Shown piece by piece: positions 53,155-62,778 of a stretch of DNA of 64,000 bases. A program made the position numbers and the translations under genes. The stretch covers positions 1,178,001 to 1,242,000 of the forward strand of contig NZ_CP017706.1 of assembly GCF_002706375.1 (NCBI RefSeq). Direction: 5' to 3'. The notes below the pieces were generated by a model that saw only the letters and a list, made by a program, of their open reading frames with translations, did not search any database and was not told where the DNA came from. This stretch comes from Lactobacillus amylovorus DSM 20531. Lineage in GTDB: Bacteria; Bacillota; Bacilli; Lactobacillales; Lactobacillaceae. How positions within the stretch are numbered: the stretch's first letter is position 1; each line of letters opens with the position of its first letter.

Positions 53155-55695
53155 TTAATCGATAGATGACAAAGCATCTAGCATGTTGATGCGTTTGATC
53201 TTTTGGTGAACGACGATGGCCAATGCGGCCGTGATCATAGCAGGGATGAGGGCCGAGAAGACGAAGTTCATTGGATACATATTCGGATCAAACATTGCTA
53301 CATCTGGCGGCAGACTCGTGATGATAAAGTGGTGCAGCCACCAACCAAAGCCGAAGCCTACGATGATGCCAAGACCAGACAAAATGATCGTTTCACGGTA
53401 GATGTACATGGTCGTTTCATTATCGTAGAAGCCTAGCACTTTAATCGTGGAGAGCTCACGGATTCTTTCAGCTACGTTAATGTTAGTCAAGTTGTAGATA
53501 ACCACAACGGCTAGCATTCCTGAAATCAAAATCAAAATGAAGATAACTTCGTTCAAACTACCTGTGAAGCTACCTAGCAATCTTCTGTTGGCGGAACTGG
53601 AAATCACTGTTTCAATTGCAGCAGACTTAACCAGCTTACGACTGACGCGATTGATGAAAGTAGAAGAGTGTTTTCTCATGGTGACCAAATATGCATTAGT
53701 AGCATATTTTTTGCTAGTAGCTTTTTCATATTCTTGTTGATTCATGAAAATGTAGTGCCCTAGGTACATTTCACAAATGCCGTTGACTTTGAAGCGGTAT
53801 GTTTTACCGTGGCTGTTTTTAAGAGAAATGGTAGAACCCTTTTTAGCATTTAAAATATTGGCCAATTTTTCCGAAATAATTACGCCATTATTGGTCAATT
53901 GCAGTTTCTTCTTTGATTGACGTTCTCTTAAATTGATCGATTTTTTAAAATTCTTATTTGACTTAGGTACCATCAACATCACATTTTCGGTCGAACCGCT
54001 GCTGGCAATGTGCTTGGTTAATTGTTGGTACTGGATTGCATCAGACTGCTTAATATCTTTTTCTTTTAGCAGATTATCTAATTTATTTTGTTCTTTCTTT
54101 GTGACATTACTGCTTCTTAACGCAATTATGTCATTTTTTTGAATATCAGAATACTGAATGCCGCCAATGCCTTGCAGCGAATCGCGGATACCGAAGCCCA
54201 TTACTAAAAGTCCGGTACAACCGGCAACACCAATGATGGTCATAAGCATTCTGCTCTTATAACGGAAAATGTTGCGCGCAGTAACTTTAGCCGAAAAGCT
54301 CATGTGGTTCCATAGCCAACTCCAATGTTCCAGCAAGATTCTTGAACCATTTTTTGGTGGTTTTGGTAAAAGCAAAGCAGATGGTTGCTCACGTAGCGTC
54401 TGATGCAAGGTAAAAATTGAGATCACGGTGGTAGAAATCAATGCAACCAATAGGGAAATGAGTAGTGGCCCCCAGGCAAAATTGATCTCATAACCGGTAC
54501 CTAGCGTAGAAGAGGCTAAATAGGCCTTGATGATGAGATCGGGTAGGGACGTGTAACCAAAGTTGGCACCCAAAATAACGCCTAAGATTGCAGCTGAGGT
54601 GCTATAGAGCAAAAATTTAATAGCAATGGCACCATTGCTGTAGCCAAGTGCTTTTAGCGTCCCAATATTTGTCCGTTCTTCTTCGACAAAGCGCATCATG
54701 GTAGTCAAACTGACAAAGGCTGCTACGGCGAAGAGAAAGCCAGGGAAGACATTAGCGAGGACTTCAACACGTTCTGAATCAGCACGGTAAGAAGCGTAGC
54801 CTTGGCTTTCTTCACGACCACTGATTGTGTAGCTTGGGTAAGCAATTTTGATCTTATTTTTAGGTACTTTAATTTGGGCTGGATCAACAGAGATGCCACG
54901 CTTTAACATTTGCTCAGCTGCTTTTTTACGGTACTGATTTTTATACATCGTGATGTATTTTTGATGTTTATCAGCACGGTTCTTGTTTAAAGCAGTTTGC
55001 AGCTTGTCTTGATCGTGGTAGACGCGGTTACGGTAAGTTACGCTAAATGGGCTCAAATTCTGGGTATTTTTAAACGTTACACGTGAAACTTGGTACACAG
55101 GAGAAGCAAATGCACTTGGAGTAGTAACTGCAATCCCAGTTAAACGACCGTTGCCAATGTTAGTTTGTCCAATTTGATTCTTGTCCAAAAACTCGCTTGC
55201 TTTGACAAAGCCAACGATTTTAAAAGTTTTATTCTTTAAAATACCAGGCTTAGTAAAAGTGATTTTTTGTCCGATGCGATATTTCTTTTTAAGCAAATAA
55301 GATAGCGCGATTTCATTTCTGTTTTTCGGGAAATGACCACTAATTAGCTCATAGCTTGAAAGGTCCCCCGATTTTGAAAAGACGCGTAGCGTATCATTAT
55401 TGTGCTTATTTTTTACATCTTGAAAATAGCCAAACGTTGCTTTTTTAACTTCCGATAAATTACGGATTGTCATTTGATCTGTGGAATTGATACCGTAATT
55501 TGAAGTAACAGTTACATCGGCCAGATTGTGTTTGTTAAAAAAGTCGGCACCCGTGGCGCGCATATCAGGGCCCGCCATTTTTAAACCAGTAAAGGCAAAA
55601 GTACCTAAACCAATTAATAAAATGATGGCGATATAACGGCCTAAGGAATGCGTTATGGCCTGGAAGGCATCCTTCCATAGAATTGTTTTACGCAT
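53155..55695 (-). CDS. FtsX-family ABC transporter permease
   Basis: 846 aa from the ATG at 55695 (AGGTG 8 nt upstream; the GTG at 55704 lies inside that site). Ten helices in two FtsX modules with long extracytoplasmic loops (about 45-310 and 525-690). Motifs FVEEERTNIGTLKALGYSNG and RIRELSTIKVLGFYDNET are typical. Partner of the ATPase gene whose stop abuts it. Resembles transporters of antimicrobial-peptide resistance or lipoprotein release; substrate not deducible. Confidence 0.88.
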   Translation of the reverse strand: MRKTILWKDAFQAITHSLGRYIAIILLIGLGTFAFTGLKMAGPDMRATGADFFNKHNLADVTVTSNYGINSTDQMTIRNLSEVKKATFGYFQDVKNKHNNDTLRVFSKSGDLSSYELISGHFPKNRNEIALSYLLKKKYRIGQKITFTKPGILKNKTFKIVGFVKASEFLDKNQIGQTNIGNGRLTGIAVTTPSAFASPVYQVSRVTFKNTQNLSPFSVTYRNRVYHDQDKLQTALNKNRADKHQKYITMYKNQYRKKAAEQMLKRGISVDPAQIKVPKNKIKIAYPSYTISGREESQGYASYRADSERVEVLANVFPGFLFAVAAFVSLTTMMRFVEEERTNIGTLKALGYSNGAIAIKFLLYSTSAAILGVILGANFGYTSLPDLIIKAYLASSTLGTGYEINFAWGPLLISLLVALISTTVISIFTLHQTLREQPSALLLPKPPKNGSRILLEHWSWLWNHMSFSAKVTARNIFRYKSRMLMTIIGVAGCTGLLVMGFGIRDSLQGIGGIQYSDIQKNDIIALRSSNVTKKEQNKLDNLLKEKDIKQSDAIQYQQLTKHIASSGSTENVMLMVPKSNKNFKKSINLRERQSKKKLQLTNNGVIISEKLANILNAKKGSTISLKNSHGKTYRFKVNGICEMYLGHYIFMNQQEYEKATSKKYATNAYLVTMRKHSSTFINRVSRKLVKSAAIETVISSSANRRLLGSFTGSLNEVIFILILISGMLAVVVIYNLTNINVAERIRELSTIKVLGFYDNETTMYIYRETIILSGLGIIVGFGFGWWLHHFIITSLPPDVAMFDPNMYPMNFVFSALIPAMITAALAIVVHQKIKRINMLDALSSID

Positions 55696-55704
55696 TTTGC
55701 TCAC

Positions 55705-56406
55705 CTACCATTCAATAGTACTGATATCAGCAGGCTTTTTATTAATGTGAATATCCTGAATGCCGCCATCGTGGATGCGGATCACCTTGTCGGCAATTGG
55801 AGCAATAGCAGCGTTATGAGTAACGATTAAAACGGTGGAACCATTCTCGCGGCTCATGTTTTGCAGGATTTTTAAGATACGTTTACCAGTTTGGTAGTCG
55901 AGTGCTCCTGTAGGTTCATCACATAAAAGCAGCTCTGGCTTTTTGGCAATGGCACGAGCGATAGCTACACGCTGTTGTTCACCACCAGATAGTTGAGCCG
56001 GAAAGTTGTTTTCACGATCGCCCAAATCGACGTATTTTAGCGCTTCGTCTGCGTCCATCGCATCCGGTACGATTTGTGCAGCTAATTCCACATTTTCTTT
56101 GGCCGTTAAGTTAGGAATTAAGTTGTAGAATTGGAAAATGAAACCGATGTCGTTGCGCCGATACGTCGTCAGCTCGTTAGCGTTATAGCCAGCGATATTT
56201 TTGCCAGCAACGATAACATCACCACTGGTATTAGGCTCCATGCCGCCTAGAATGTTAAGCAAAGTAGATTTGCCGGCACCAGATGAGCCAAGGATGATGA
56301 CTAATTCTCCTTTGGCGACAGAGAAGGTGATATCTTTGTTGGCATAGATTTGCGTATCGCCGGATTGATAAATTTTGGTATTATTTTTAAGTTCAATGTA
56401 AGCCAT
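55705..56406 (-). CDS. ABC transporter ATPase (MacB/LolD type)
   Basis: 233 aa from ATG 56406 with RBS AGAAAGAT. Walker [12 protein letters not shown] (about 37-47), signature [15 protein letters not shown], Walker [13 protein letters not shown]-loop VTHN. Pairs with the large FtsX permease downstream. Divergent from the PTS IIC-like gene. Confidence 0.9.
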   Translation of the reverse strand: MAYIELKNNTKIYQSGDTQIYANKDITFSVAKGELVIILGSSGAGKSTLLNILGGMEPNTSGDVIVAGKNIAGYNANELTTYRRNDIGFIFQFYNLIPNLTAKENVELAAQIVPDAMDADEALKYVDLGDRENNFPAQLSGGEQQRVAIARAIAKKPELLLCDEPTGALDYQTGKRILKILQNMSRENGSTVLIVTHNAAIAPIADKVIRIHDGGIQDIHINKKPADISTIEW

Positions 56407-56491
56407 GATTATCATCTTTCTAGCATAATTGTATAATGTCGTTATAACTTTATTTAAACATAATTGTAAGCGCTATATAAAGGAAAATACT

Positions 56492-57799
56492 ATGGTAGAT
56501 AAGTTAGCAAATTTGCTATTAACAATAAGAAGATTATCGATCTTCAGAGTCTTTCAGCGAACGCTGGTTATACTGATGCCGATCGCAATTATTGGTGCAT
56601 ACTTTCAACTTATGCGAAATGCTGTTTTTTCACCAGATAGCTTTATTTATAATGTTTTGAATTTTGATGAAACTATGCCAGACGATATTTGGTATGCCGG
56701 TGCTTTTATCAGCAGCGGAATGGTGCGAGCTACTTTTGGGCTATTTGGCTTATATGCAGCATATTTTTCGGCAAGATATACGGCGCGTTTATATAAGAAA
56801 GATTCCACTTCGGCCGGTATGACCGCCGTTATTGTAATTATGTTCTGTGCCTATGCTAATAATTTGGGCGACACAACCGGTAATCGCTCGCCGTTTTCTG
56901 CCAGTATTTTAAAAGTAAATGCCATGTTGCTGGCTTTGCTGATAGGGTATGCTGTTGGCCAGATTTTTCACTGGTTAGGTAAAGATCATGAGCCGATTGA
57001 GTTTGAACATACTAGCCGCATTCGAAAAAGGGCGTGGGATGCGCTATTACCAGCGTCAGTGTCGATCTTAGGCGGTCTGATTTTAGGTGTTTCAATTTAT
57101 GAACTGCAAATCAGAATTATGAGTTCGGATACTTTTAAGACCTTGGTAGCGCAGGTGGAAAATTCAAATAATTTATTTGAAATTATCCTACTACTGATAG
57201 TAGTAATGTTCCTAAGCTGGATTGGTATTGGCTATCCACTGAATGCTTTGTCTAATTCAGCCGTTAATACTGCCGCAATGGCAAATCTGAATTATGCTTT
57301 AAAACATGGCAGCGCCTGGGACGTTCCCCACAAATTCCTGGGTAGTTCGTTAGTTTATCCATATGCTTGGATGGGCGGAGCCAGTGTTAGTCTTGCTTTG
57401 ATAGTAATTATTCTGCTTGTACGTGAAAATAAGCAACATGAGAATATTGCCAAAATTAACTTATTGCCGGTAGTCTTTAACTCTAATTGGGGCTTCATGG
57501 TAGGGATGCCGATTATTTTGAATCCAGTTTTGTTTTTACCATTTATTATTATTCCCGTGGTCAATGTTTTATTAGCTTCAGTGGCAATTGCACTGCATAT
57601 TATTGCTCCATGCGTGTATCCAGTGCTAAGAGGGACGCCAGGTATTTTAATTTCATTTTTTGGCTCTAACGGGAACTGGGTTAATTTAGTATTTTCAATC
57701 TTGCTATTTATATTGGATATCGTGATGCTTATCCCAATTGCCTCATTGGGCCAAAGAATCGAGAAAGGTCTGAGAGAACGTGAACAAAAGAATGAGTAA
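56492..57799 (+). CDS. PTS IIC-like membrane permease without its IIA/IIB
   Basis: 435 aa from ATG 56492 (RBS AAAGGA; the longer frame has no ribosome site). Eight to ten helices with the lactose/cellobiose EIIC pattern (VFQRTLVILMPIAIIGAYFQ, GTPGILISFFGSNGNWVNL). No phosphotransfer components are encoded nearby, and it overlaps a hydrolase gene by 8 nt. It may have left PTS function. Confidence 0.7.
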   Translation: MVDKLANLLLTIRRLSIFRVFQRTLVILMPIAIIGAYFQLMRNAVFSPDSFIYNVLNFDETMPDDIWYAGAFISSGMVRATFGLFGLYAAYFSARYTARLYKKDSTSAGMTAVIVIMFCAYANNLGDTTGNRSPFSASILKVNAMLLALLIGYAVGQIFHWLGKDHEPIEFEHTSRIRKRAWDALLPASVSILGGLILGVSIYELQIRIMSSDTFKTLVAQVENSNNLFEIILLLIVVMFLSWIGIGYPLNALSNSAVNTAAMANLNYALKHGSAWDVPHKFLGSSLVYPYAWMGGASVSLALIVIILLVRENKQHENIAKINLLPVVFNSNWGFMVGMPIILNPVLFLPFIIIPVVNVLLASVAIALHIIAPCVYPVLRGTPGILISFFGSNGNWVNLVFSILLFILDIVMLIPIASLGQRIEKGLREREQKNE

Positions 57800-58664
57800 A
57801 AATCCCAACCTAAAATGGTTAATCCTAACTTTATTGCTGGTTATTCTTTTAGCTATTCCGGGCTACTCTTGGATGAAAAAAGATAACTGGGCTCGAGCAC
57901 AAAGGCAAAAGTCCATGTTATCACCAGTTATTATGGTGCCAGGCTCAAGTGCTACCACGGAACGATTCAATCAATTAGTTAGACAACTGAATAGCAAAAC
58001 AGCAACTAAGCATAGTGTGTTAAAGATTAAGGTTTCAACAAAAGGCACATTGTCTTATTCCGGTGCCATTGATAAAGATGATAATGAACCAATTATTGTA
58101 GTAGGTTTTCAAAATAATCATGACGGCTATAGCAACATCAAAAAGCAAGCAGGCTGGCTTGATCAGGCTTTTTACACATTGACGCAAAATTATCATTTCA
58201 ATAATTTCAAGGCATTTGGTCACTCAAATGGCGGTCTGATTTGGACATATTGGCTGGAGCATTACTATTCTAGTTATGCTAATGAAATCAAAATGAAGCG
58301 TCTGATGACGTTGGGGACGCCATATAATTTTAGTGAAAGCAATTTGAAGTATAGAACGCAAATGCTTGAAGACTTTATCAAGAATAAAAATAAGTTGCCA
58401 AAGAATTTGGTTGTTTATTCTTTATCCGGTGGTAAAAGTTATGAATCCGACGGGATTGTGCCGGAAGCAAGTGTTGCAGCCGGAAAGTATATTTTCCAAA
58501 ATCAGGTAAAGAGCTACACGGCCATGACAGTAACCGGTTCAGAAGCCGATCACTCGGACCTGCCACAGAATGAACAGGTTGTGCGCTTGATCAAACAATA
58601 TTTACTAGAAAAGAAGAATAAAAACTTGCGGCCCCCTAGACAAGCTAATAAGAAAAGACAATAA
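57792..58664 (+). CDS. DUF915-type alpha/beta hydrolase, membrane anchored
   Basis: 290 aa from ATG 57792, which lies in the stop of the previous gene (ATGAGTAA). N-terminal signal anchor (about 8-27). Oxyanion region MVPGSSATTERFNQLV, nucleophile Ser in GHSNGGLIW, acid in SDGIVPEASV, and His in ADHSDLPQN. DUF915 hydrolases of lactic acid bacteria are predicted extracellular esterases or lipases. Coupled to the IIC-like gene. Confidence 0.82.
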   Translation: MSKNPNLKWLILTLLLVILLAIPGYSWMKKDNWARAQRQKSMLSPVIMVPGSSATTERFNQLVRQLNSKTATKHSVLKIKVSTKGTLSYSGAIDKDDNEPIIVVGFQNNHDGYSNIKKQAGWLDQAFYTLTQNYHFNNFKAFGHSNGGLIWTYWLEHYYSSYANEIKMKRLMTLGTPYNFSESNLKYRTQMLEDFIKNKNKLPKNLVVYSLSGGKSYESDGIVPEASVAAGKYIFQNQVKSYTAMTVTGSEADHSDLPQNEQVVRLIKQYLLEKKNKNLRPPRQANKKRQ

Positions 58665-58917
58665 TGTAGGTGTCATGAGATAAGAGTTTTTTCTTATTAT
58701 CCTGTGGATAAGTCTCTTTGAAAGCTCAACAAAAATTAGTTATAAACTGATTATCTTAAGAAATTCTTTATAATTTGTGAAGTGCAATAAACGCTGATAT
58801 ACCAGTGCTTATTGCACTTTTTATTTTCTAAATAACAAAAAATAAAGAAATTGTGGAAAACCTTTAGAAAAAACTTGCATTCTGTGGATAACCTGTTATA
58901 CTAATAAATGTAATGAG
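58665..58917 (+). other. Intergenic region with DnaA boxes and hairpin before clpE
   Basis: No gene seen. It holds perfect DnaA boxes TGTGGATAA at 58703-58711 and 58883-58891 and a one-mismatch form TGTGGAAAA at 58852. A 44-nt hairpin terminator lies between them. The second perfect box lies in the spacer of the clpE promoter (TTGCAT, 16 bp, TATACT at 58897-58902). Confidence 0.7.
58780..58824 (+). terminator. Hairpin terminator upstream of clpE
   Basis: AAGTGCAATAA/TTATTGCACTT, 11-bp perfect arms, then TTTTTATTTT. TATAAT shortly upstream (58769-58774) could also make it a tiny free RNA. Confidence 0.75.
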
Positions 58918-58944
58918 TTAGCACTCAAAGACGTCGAGTGCTAA
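58918..58944 (+). promoter_or_regulatory. CIRCE element of clpE (HrcA operator)
   Basis: TTAGCACTC, 9-bp spacer, GAGTGCTAA: a perfect CIRCE inverted repeat just downstream of the -10. Confidence 0.97.
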
Positions 58945-58980
58945 AAGACTTAAATTTATTTATAGGGAGTGTTTGCATAT

Positions 58981-61110
58981 ATGGCATACTTTGACAATGA
59001 TTTTGACAACTTATTTAACGAATTGAACAGCTCATTCTTTAATGACGACTTCGGCAAGAGAAGTGGCAATGGAAATGGCAACTCAGGTTCAATTCCAATT
59101 AACTACTCAAGCAACATGGGAGCAACCCCACAAACTATTCAACAAAATCCTCAAAATCCAAATGAAAAACCAATTGGTGAAGATTTAGTTGAAGAAGCAA
59201 AGAACAACAAATTCGACCCAGTTATCGGTCGTGATGAACAAATCGATAACGTAATCGAAATTTTATCAAGACGTAAGAAGAACAATCCAGTTTTAATTGG
59301 ACCTGCTGGTGTTGGTAAAACCTCTATCGTAGAAGGCTTGGCTGAAAGAATTGCTTCTGGCAACGTTCCAGCTAAGATGGCAAACATGCACATTATTTCA
59401 GTAAATATTAACGACATGGTTGCTGGTTCAAGCCTTCGTGGTAGCTTTGAAGAGAGACTTAAGAAAGTTATCGACAAAGCTAAGAGTGATCCTAACATTG
59501 TTTTATTCATCGACGAATTACACAACATTGTAGGTGCAGGTTCTACTGATTCAGAAAACAACAACGGTGACGCTGCTAACATCTTGAAGCCAGCTCTTGC
59601 AAGCGGTGACTTGAAGTTAATCGGTGCTACTACTACAAGCGAATTCCAAAGAATTGAAAAAGACCCAGCATTATCACGTAGATTCCAAGCTGTACAAGTT
59701 CCAGAACCTACTACTGATGTAGCTGTTAAGATTTTGGAAGGCTTGAAGAAGAAATACGAGGACTACCACCACGTAAAATACACTGACGACAGCCTTAAAT
59801 TAGCCGTTGAATTATCAGAAAGATACATTCAAGGTCGTTACTTACCAGACAAGGCCATCGACTTGATGGATGAAGCTGGTGCTAAGAAGGCTTTGCTTGT
59901 ACAACCAACTGATGAAAAGAGCTTGAAGAATCAAATCAATGCTCTTGAAGCTAAGAAGTCAGAAGCTGCTAAGGCTGAAGACTACGACAAGGCTTCAGAA
60001 ATTAAGAACAAGATTGCTGACCTTGAAAAGCAACTTAAGAACGTAGACACTAAGAATACTCCAGAAGTAACTGAGAAAGACATCTACGAAATTATTGAGC
60101 AAAAGACGAAGATTCCTATGAGCGAACTCCACGCTGACGAAGCTCAAAAGAACTTAGACCTTGCTAAGAAGTTAAAGCAAAACGTTATTGACCAAGACAG
60201 AGCAATTGATGTAATTACTGACGCTATTGCTCGTAAGCAAATCTTTAAAGACAGCGATCGTCCTACTGGTTCATTCTTACTTACTGGTCCTACTGGTGTT
60301 GGTAAGACTGAACTTGCTAAGCAATTAGCTATCCAATTATTTGGTAACAAAGACCACTTAATCCGTTTGGACATGAGTGAATACCAAGACGAGATGGCTG
60401 TTAACAAGTTAATCGGTTCAGCTCCTGGTTACGTTGGCTACGGTGAAGGTGGTCAATTAACTGAAAAAGTTCGTCACCAACCATACTCATTGATTTTGTT
60501 CGATGAAATTGAAAAGGCTAACCCACAAGTCTTCAACGCACTTCTCCAAATTATGGACGATGGTCGTTTGACTGACGCACAAGGCAGAACCGTTTCATTC
60601 AAAGACACTATCTTGATTATGACTTCAAACGCAGGCTTCTCAGACAAGCTTCTTGAAGACGGCAAGGTTGACCAAGACAAGTTAATCTCAGCTCTTGAAA
60701 ACTACTTCAGACCTGAATTCTTGAACCGTTTGGACGCAATCGTTCCATTCAACTCACTTACTGAACAAGACATGGGCAAGATCATCAACATTTACTTGAA
60801 GAAGATGTCCCACGTACTTGCTAAGAAGGGTGTAACTGTTGAAGTTTCAGACAAAGCTAAGGCATTCTTGGCAGAAAAGGGTTACGACAAGAAGTTCGGT
60901 GCTCGTCCACTTAGAAGAGTTGTTGAACAAAACCTTGAAACTCCAGCTGCTAAGTTGATCTTAAGAGAACCTGACACTAAGAAGGTTGAATTTACTGCTG
61001 ACGACAAGCACTTGTACTTGAACGGCAAAGCAATCTTCGACATTTCTCCAAAGATTGAAGGAAAGGTTAAGGAAGACGAAGCTAAGGCTGACGACAAGAA
61101 AGAAGACTAA
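58981..61110 (+). CDS. clpE: Clp ATPase, ClpE-type without zinc finger
   Basis: 709 aa from ATG 58981 (RBS AGGGAG). HSP100 with two AAA+ modules: Walker A GPAGVGKTS and GPTGVGKTE, Walker B VLFIDELHN and LILFDEIEK. A UVR coiled-coil motif (AEDYDKASEIKNKIADLEKQ) sits between them, and a ClpE/ClpC-like C-terminus (KKFGARPLRRVVEQ). The classical N-terminal Cys4 zinc finger of ClpE is replaced by an Asp/Asn/Gly-rich segment (about 1-62). Controlled by HrcA through CIRCE. Protein disaggregation or ClpP-linked degradation in heat shock. Confidence 0.88.
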   Translation: MAYFDNDFDNLFNELNSSFFNDDFGKRSGNGNGNSGSIPINYSSNMGATPQTIQQNPQNPNEKPIGEDLVEEAKNNKFDPVIGRDEQIDNVIEILSRRKKNNPVLIGPAGVGKTSIVEGLAERIASGNVPAKMANMHIISVNINDMVAGSSLRGSFEERLKKVIDKAKSDPNIVLFIDELHNIVGAGSTDSENNNGDAANILKPALASGDLKLIGATTTSEFQRIEKDPALSRRFQAVQVPEPTTDVAVKILEGLKKKYEDYHHVKYTDDSLKLAVELSERYIQGRYLPDKAIDLMDEAGAKKALLVQPTDEKSLKNQINALEAKKSEAAKAEDYDKASEIKNKIADLEKQLKNVDTKNTPEVTEKDIYEIIEQKTKIPMSELHADEAQKNLDLAKKLKQNVIDQDRAIDVITDAIARKQIFKDSDRPTGSFLLTGPTGVGKTELAKQLAIQLFGNKDHLIRLDMSEYQDEMAVNKLIGSAPGYVGYGEGGQLTEKVRHQPYSLILFDEIEKANPQVFNALLQIMDDGRLTDAQGRTVSFKDTILIMTSNAGFSDKLLEDGKVDQDKLISALENYFRPEFLNRLDAIVPFNSLTEQDMGKIINIYLKKMSHVLAKKGVTVEVSDKAKAFLAEKGYDKKFGARPLRRVVEQNLETPAAKLILREPDTKKVEFTADDKHLYLNGKAIFDISPKIEGKVKEDEAKADDKKED

Positions 61111-61125
61111 TTAGTAGTTAATTAT

Positions 61126-61158
61126 TAAAAGGATATTCCCCCGGGAATATCCTTTTTT
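61126..61158 (+). terminator. clpE terminator
   Basis: AAAGGATATTCC/GGAATATCCTTT stem, T7. Confidence 0.9.
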
Positions 61159-61229
61159 TGTTATCACGGCTTTTTTGCTAAATTTTGTGTTTAGCTGTAT
61201 TCTAAGTAAAAAAACTATTGGAGATTTAT

Positions 61230-61862
61230 ATGGCTAAACAAAAAGAAGAAAATGAATCATGGGGCAGATTTGTCCTTGATGTAGTAATTATTTGGGCCGT
61301 ATTAATGGGAATCTTTTTCTTGCTCTTCCGCTTTGTCTTGAGCAACGATACAGTTTCCGGCCCATCAATGGAACCGAGTTTTGAAAACGGACAACGTTTA
61401 ATTTCTGTGCGTCATGCTGCAATTAAACGTGGTGAAGTAGTAATCGTTAAGGCACCGGATGAACCAGGTGCTTTGTATATTAAGCGTGTGATCGGTCTTC
61501 CTGGCGAAAAGATCGTCAGCAAGAACAATCAAATTTATATCAATGGCAAGAAGTTGGCTCAACCATGGCTGGCTCAAGGCCGGAAGATGGAAGACACTGC
61601 AACTGATACTAGCTTTGCAGCTACGCAAAACTTCACAATGAAGTCACTTGCTAGATCACGCCAATTTGCGCAATACTACACCAAGTCGCAATTAACGTAT
61701 ATTAATCAACAAAACCGTATTCCTAAAGGAACCTACTTCGTAATGGGTGACCACCGAAGTGTTTCAAAGGATAGTCGTTATATCGGTACGATCAAGCGTA
61801 AGAACATTGTGGGTGTCGTTAAGCTAAGATACTGGCCATTCAATCAATTCAAAGTATATTAA
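61230..61862 (+). CDS. lepB: Signal peptidase I
   Basis: 210 aa from ATG 61230 (RBS TTGGAGA; the TTG at 61218 is inside it). One membrane helix (about 17-37). Catalytic Ser in SGPSMEPSFENG and Lys in YIKRVIGLPGE; MGDHRSVSKDSR is box E. An insertion of about 50 residues between boxes D and E (KMEDTATDTSFAA…) is within the Gram-positive range. Cleaves signal peptides outside the membrane. Confidence 0.93.
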   Translation: MAKQKEENESWGRFVLDVVIIWAVLMGIFFLLFRFVLSNDTVSGPSMEPSFENGQRLISVRHAAIKRGEVVIVKAPDEPGALYIKRVIGLPGEKIVSKNNQIYINGKKLAQPWLAQGRKMEDTATDTSFAATQNFTMKSLARSRQFAQYYTKSQLTYINQQNRIPKGTYFVMGDHRSVSKDSRYIGTIKRKNIVGVVKLRYWPFNQFKVY

Positions 61863-61866
61863 ACTG

Positions 61867-61896
61867 AAAGGATATTTCTTCGGAAATATCCTTTTT
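61867..61896 (+). terminator. lepB terminator
   Basis: AAAGGATATTTC/GAAATATCCTTT with loop TTCG and T5; close in sequence to the clpE terminator. Confidence 0.9.
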
Positions 61897-61938
61897 GTTA
61901 TAATGAAAGTAATACAATTCGAGTAAAGAGATAGGAAT

Positions 61939-62685
61939 ATGAATAAGAAAACATTTGATTTAATTATCAAAATAATATTGTCAGTTTTGGCCATTGCATC
62001 AGGAATCCTAGCTTTCATTTTGCGCTGGCCAAGTTATTCAGCTGTTGAAGCAGCCATTTTTGGAATTGCATATTTTATTGCGGCTATTTCGTTTTGGTTT
62101 GCGGATAAAAAATATTGGGTTCGAGTAGTGATGATTGTAGCTTTGATGGTTACGATTTTCTTTACGCTTGACCAAGCTCTATCAGGGATGCCACTGGGTA
62201 TAGGGCAAATTAATAGCGCACTTTATTCACTATTGATGGTTCTACTTGCTTCGCCTGCGATTCTGGGCCTAATCTACTTTAACTTAGAGATGGATCACAG
62301 CAACATGGAACTGTTACTAGTGTTTATGCGTATCGTGCTCAGCTTGGAAGTAGGACTTATTGCATTTATGTTAATCATTATGCTAGAAACAAGTGGCGCA
62401 TCAATTTGGGCTTTGCCACTTTGGGGACAATATGTCTTTGTTTATGGAATCTTGCTTCTGGTAGTTTTAGACATCGTTTACGCGGTGATCAATTGGTTGA
62501 AGTTTTATCGCGGTAAAGTGGCCTGGATTACTACCGCTTTGATGGTGCTTGAGATCATTGCTTGCTTCCCAATGATGGGAGTACTAGATGTAAGTGCAAT
62601 CGTCTTTGGCTTGGTAGCGATCGCAATTCTGATTTTTACTGCTTACTTGAACAATCATGCCAAAAAAGAATTGCGCAAAAAGTAA
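61939..62685 (+). CDS. Membrane protein of unknown function, about eight helices
   Basis: 248 aa, RBS AGAGATAGGA. Regularly spaced hydrophobic segments and a Lys-rich C-terminus (NNHAKKELRKK). I recognise no named family. Followed by a terminator. Confidence 0.75.
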   Translation: MNKKTFDLIIKIILSVLAIASGILAFILRWPSYSAVEAAIFGIAYFIAAISFWFADKKYWVRVVMIVALMVTIFFTLDQALSGMPLGIGQINSALYSLLMVLLASPAILGLIYFNLEMDHSNMELLLVFMRIVLSLEVGLIAFMLIIMLETSGASIWALPLWGQYVFVYGILLLVVLDIVYAVINWLKFYRGKVAWITTALMVLEIIACFPMMGVLDVSAIVFGLVAIAILIFTAYLNNHAKKELRKK

Positions 62686-62721
62686 GATGGCTTTATAATT
62701 CAAAACAAAAAGAATTTTGAT

Positions 62722-62757
62722 GGAGCGTCCGTTTCATTGTTGGTCGCTCCTTTTTTT
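62722..62757 (+). terminator. Terminator ahead of the amino acid permease
   Basis: GGAGCG/CGCTCC stem followed by T7. Confidence 0.7.
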
Positions 62758-62778
62758 CTACTTAGGGAAGGTGACACT

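Noticed and set aside
58665..58917. Replication origin at the DnaA boxes
   Set aside because: No dnaA, dnaN or gyrase genes and no AT-rich unwinding repeats next to the boxes; promoter-linked regulation is more likely.
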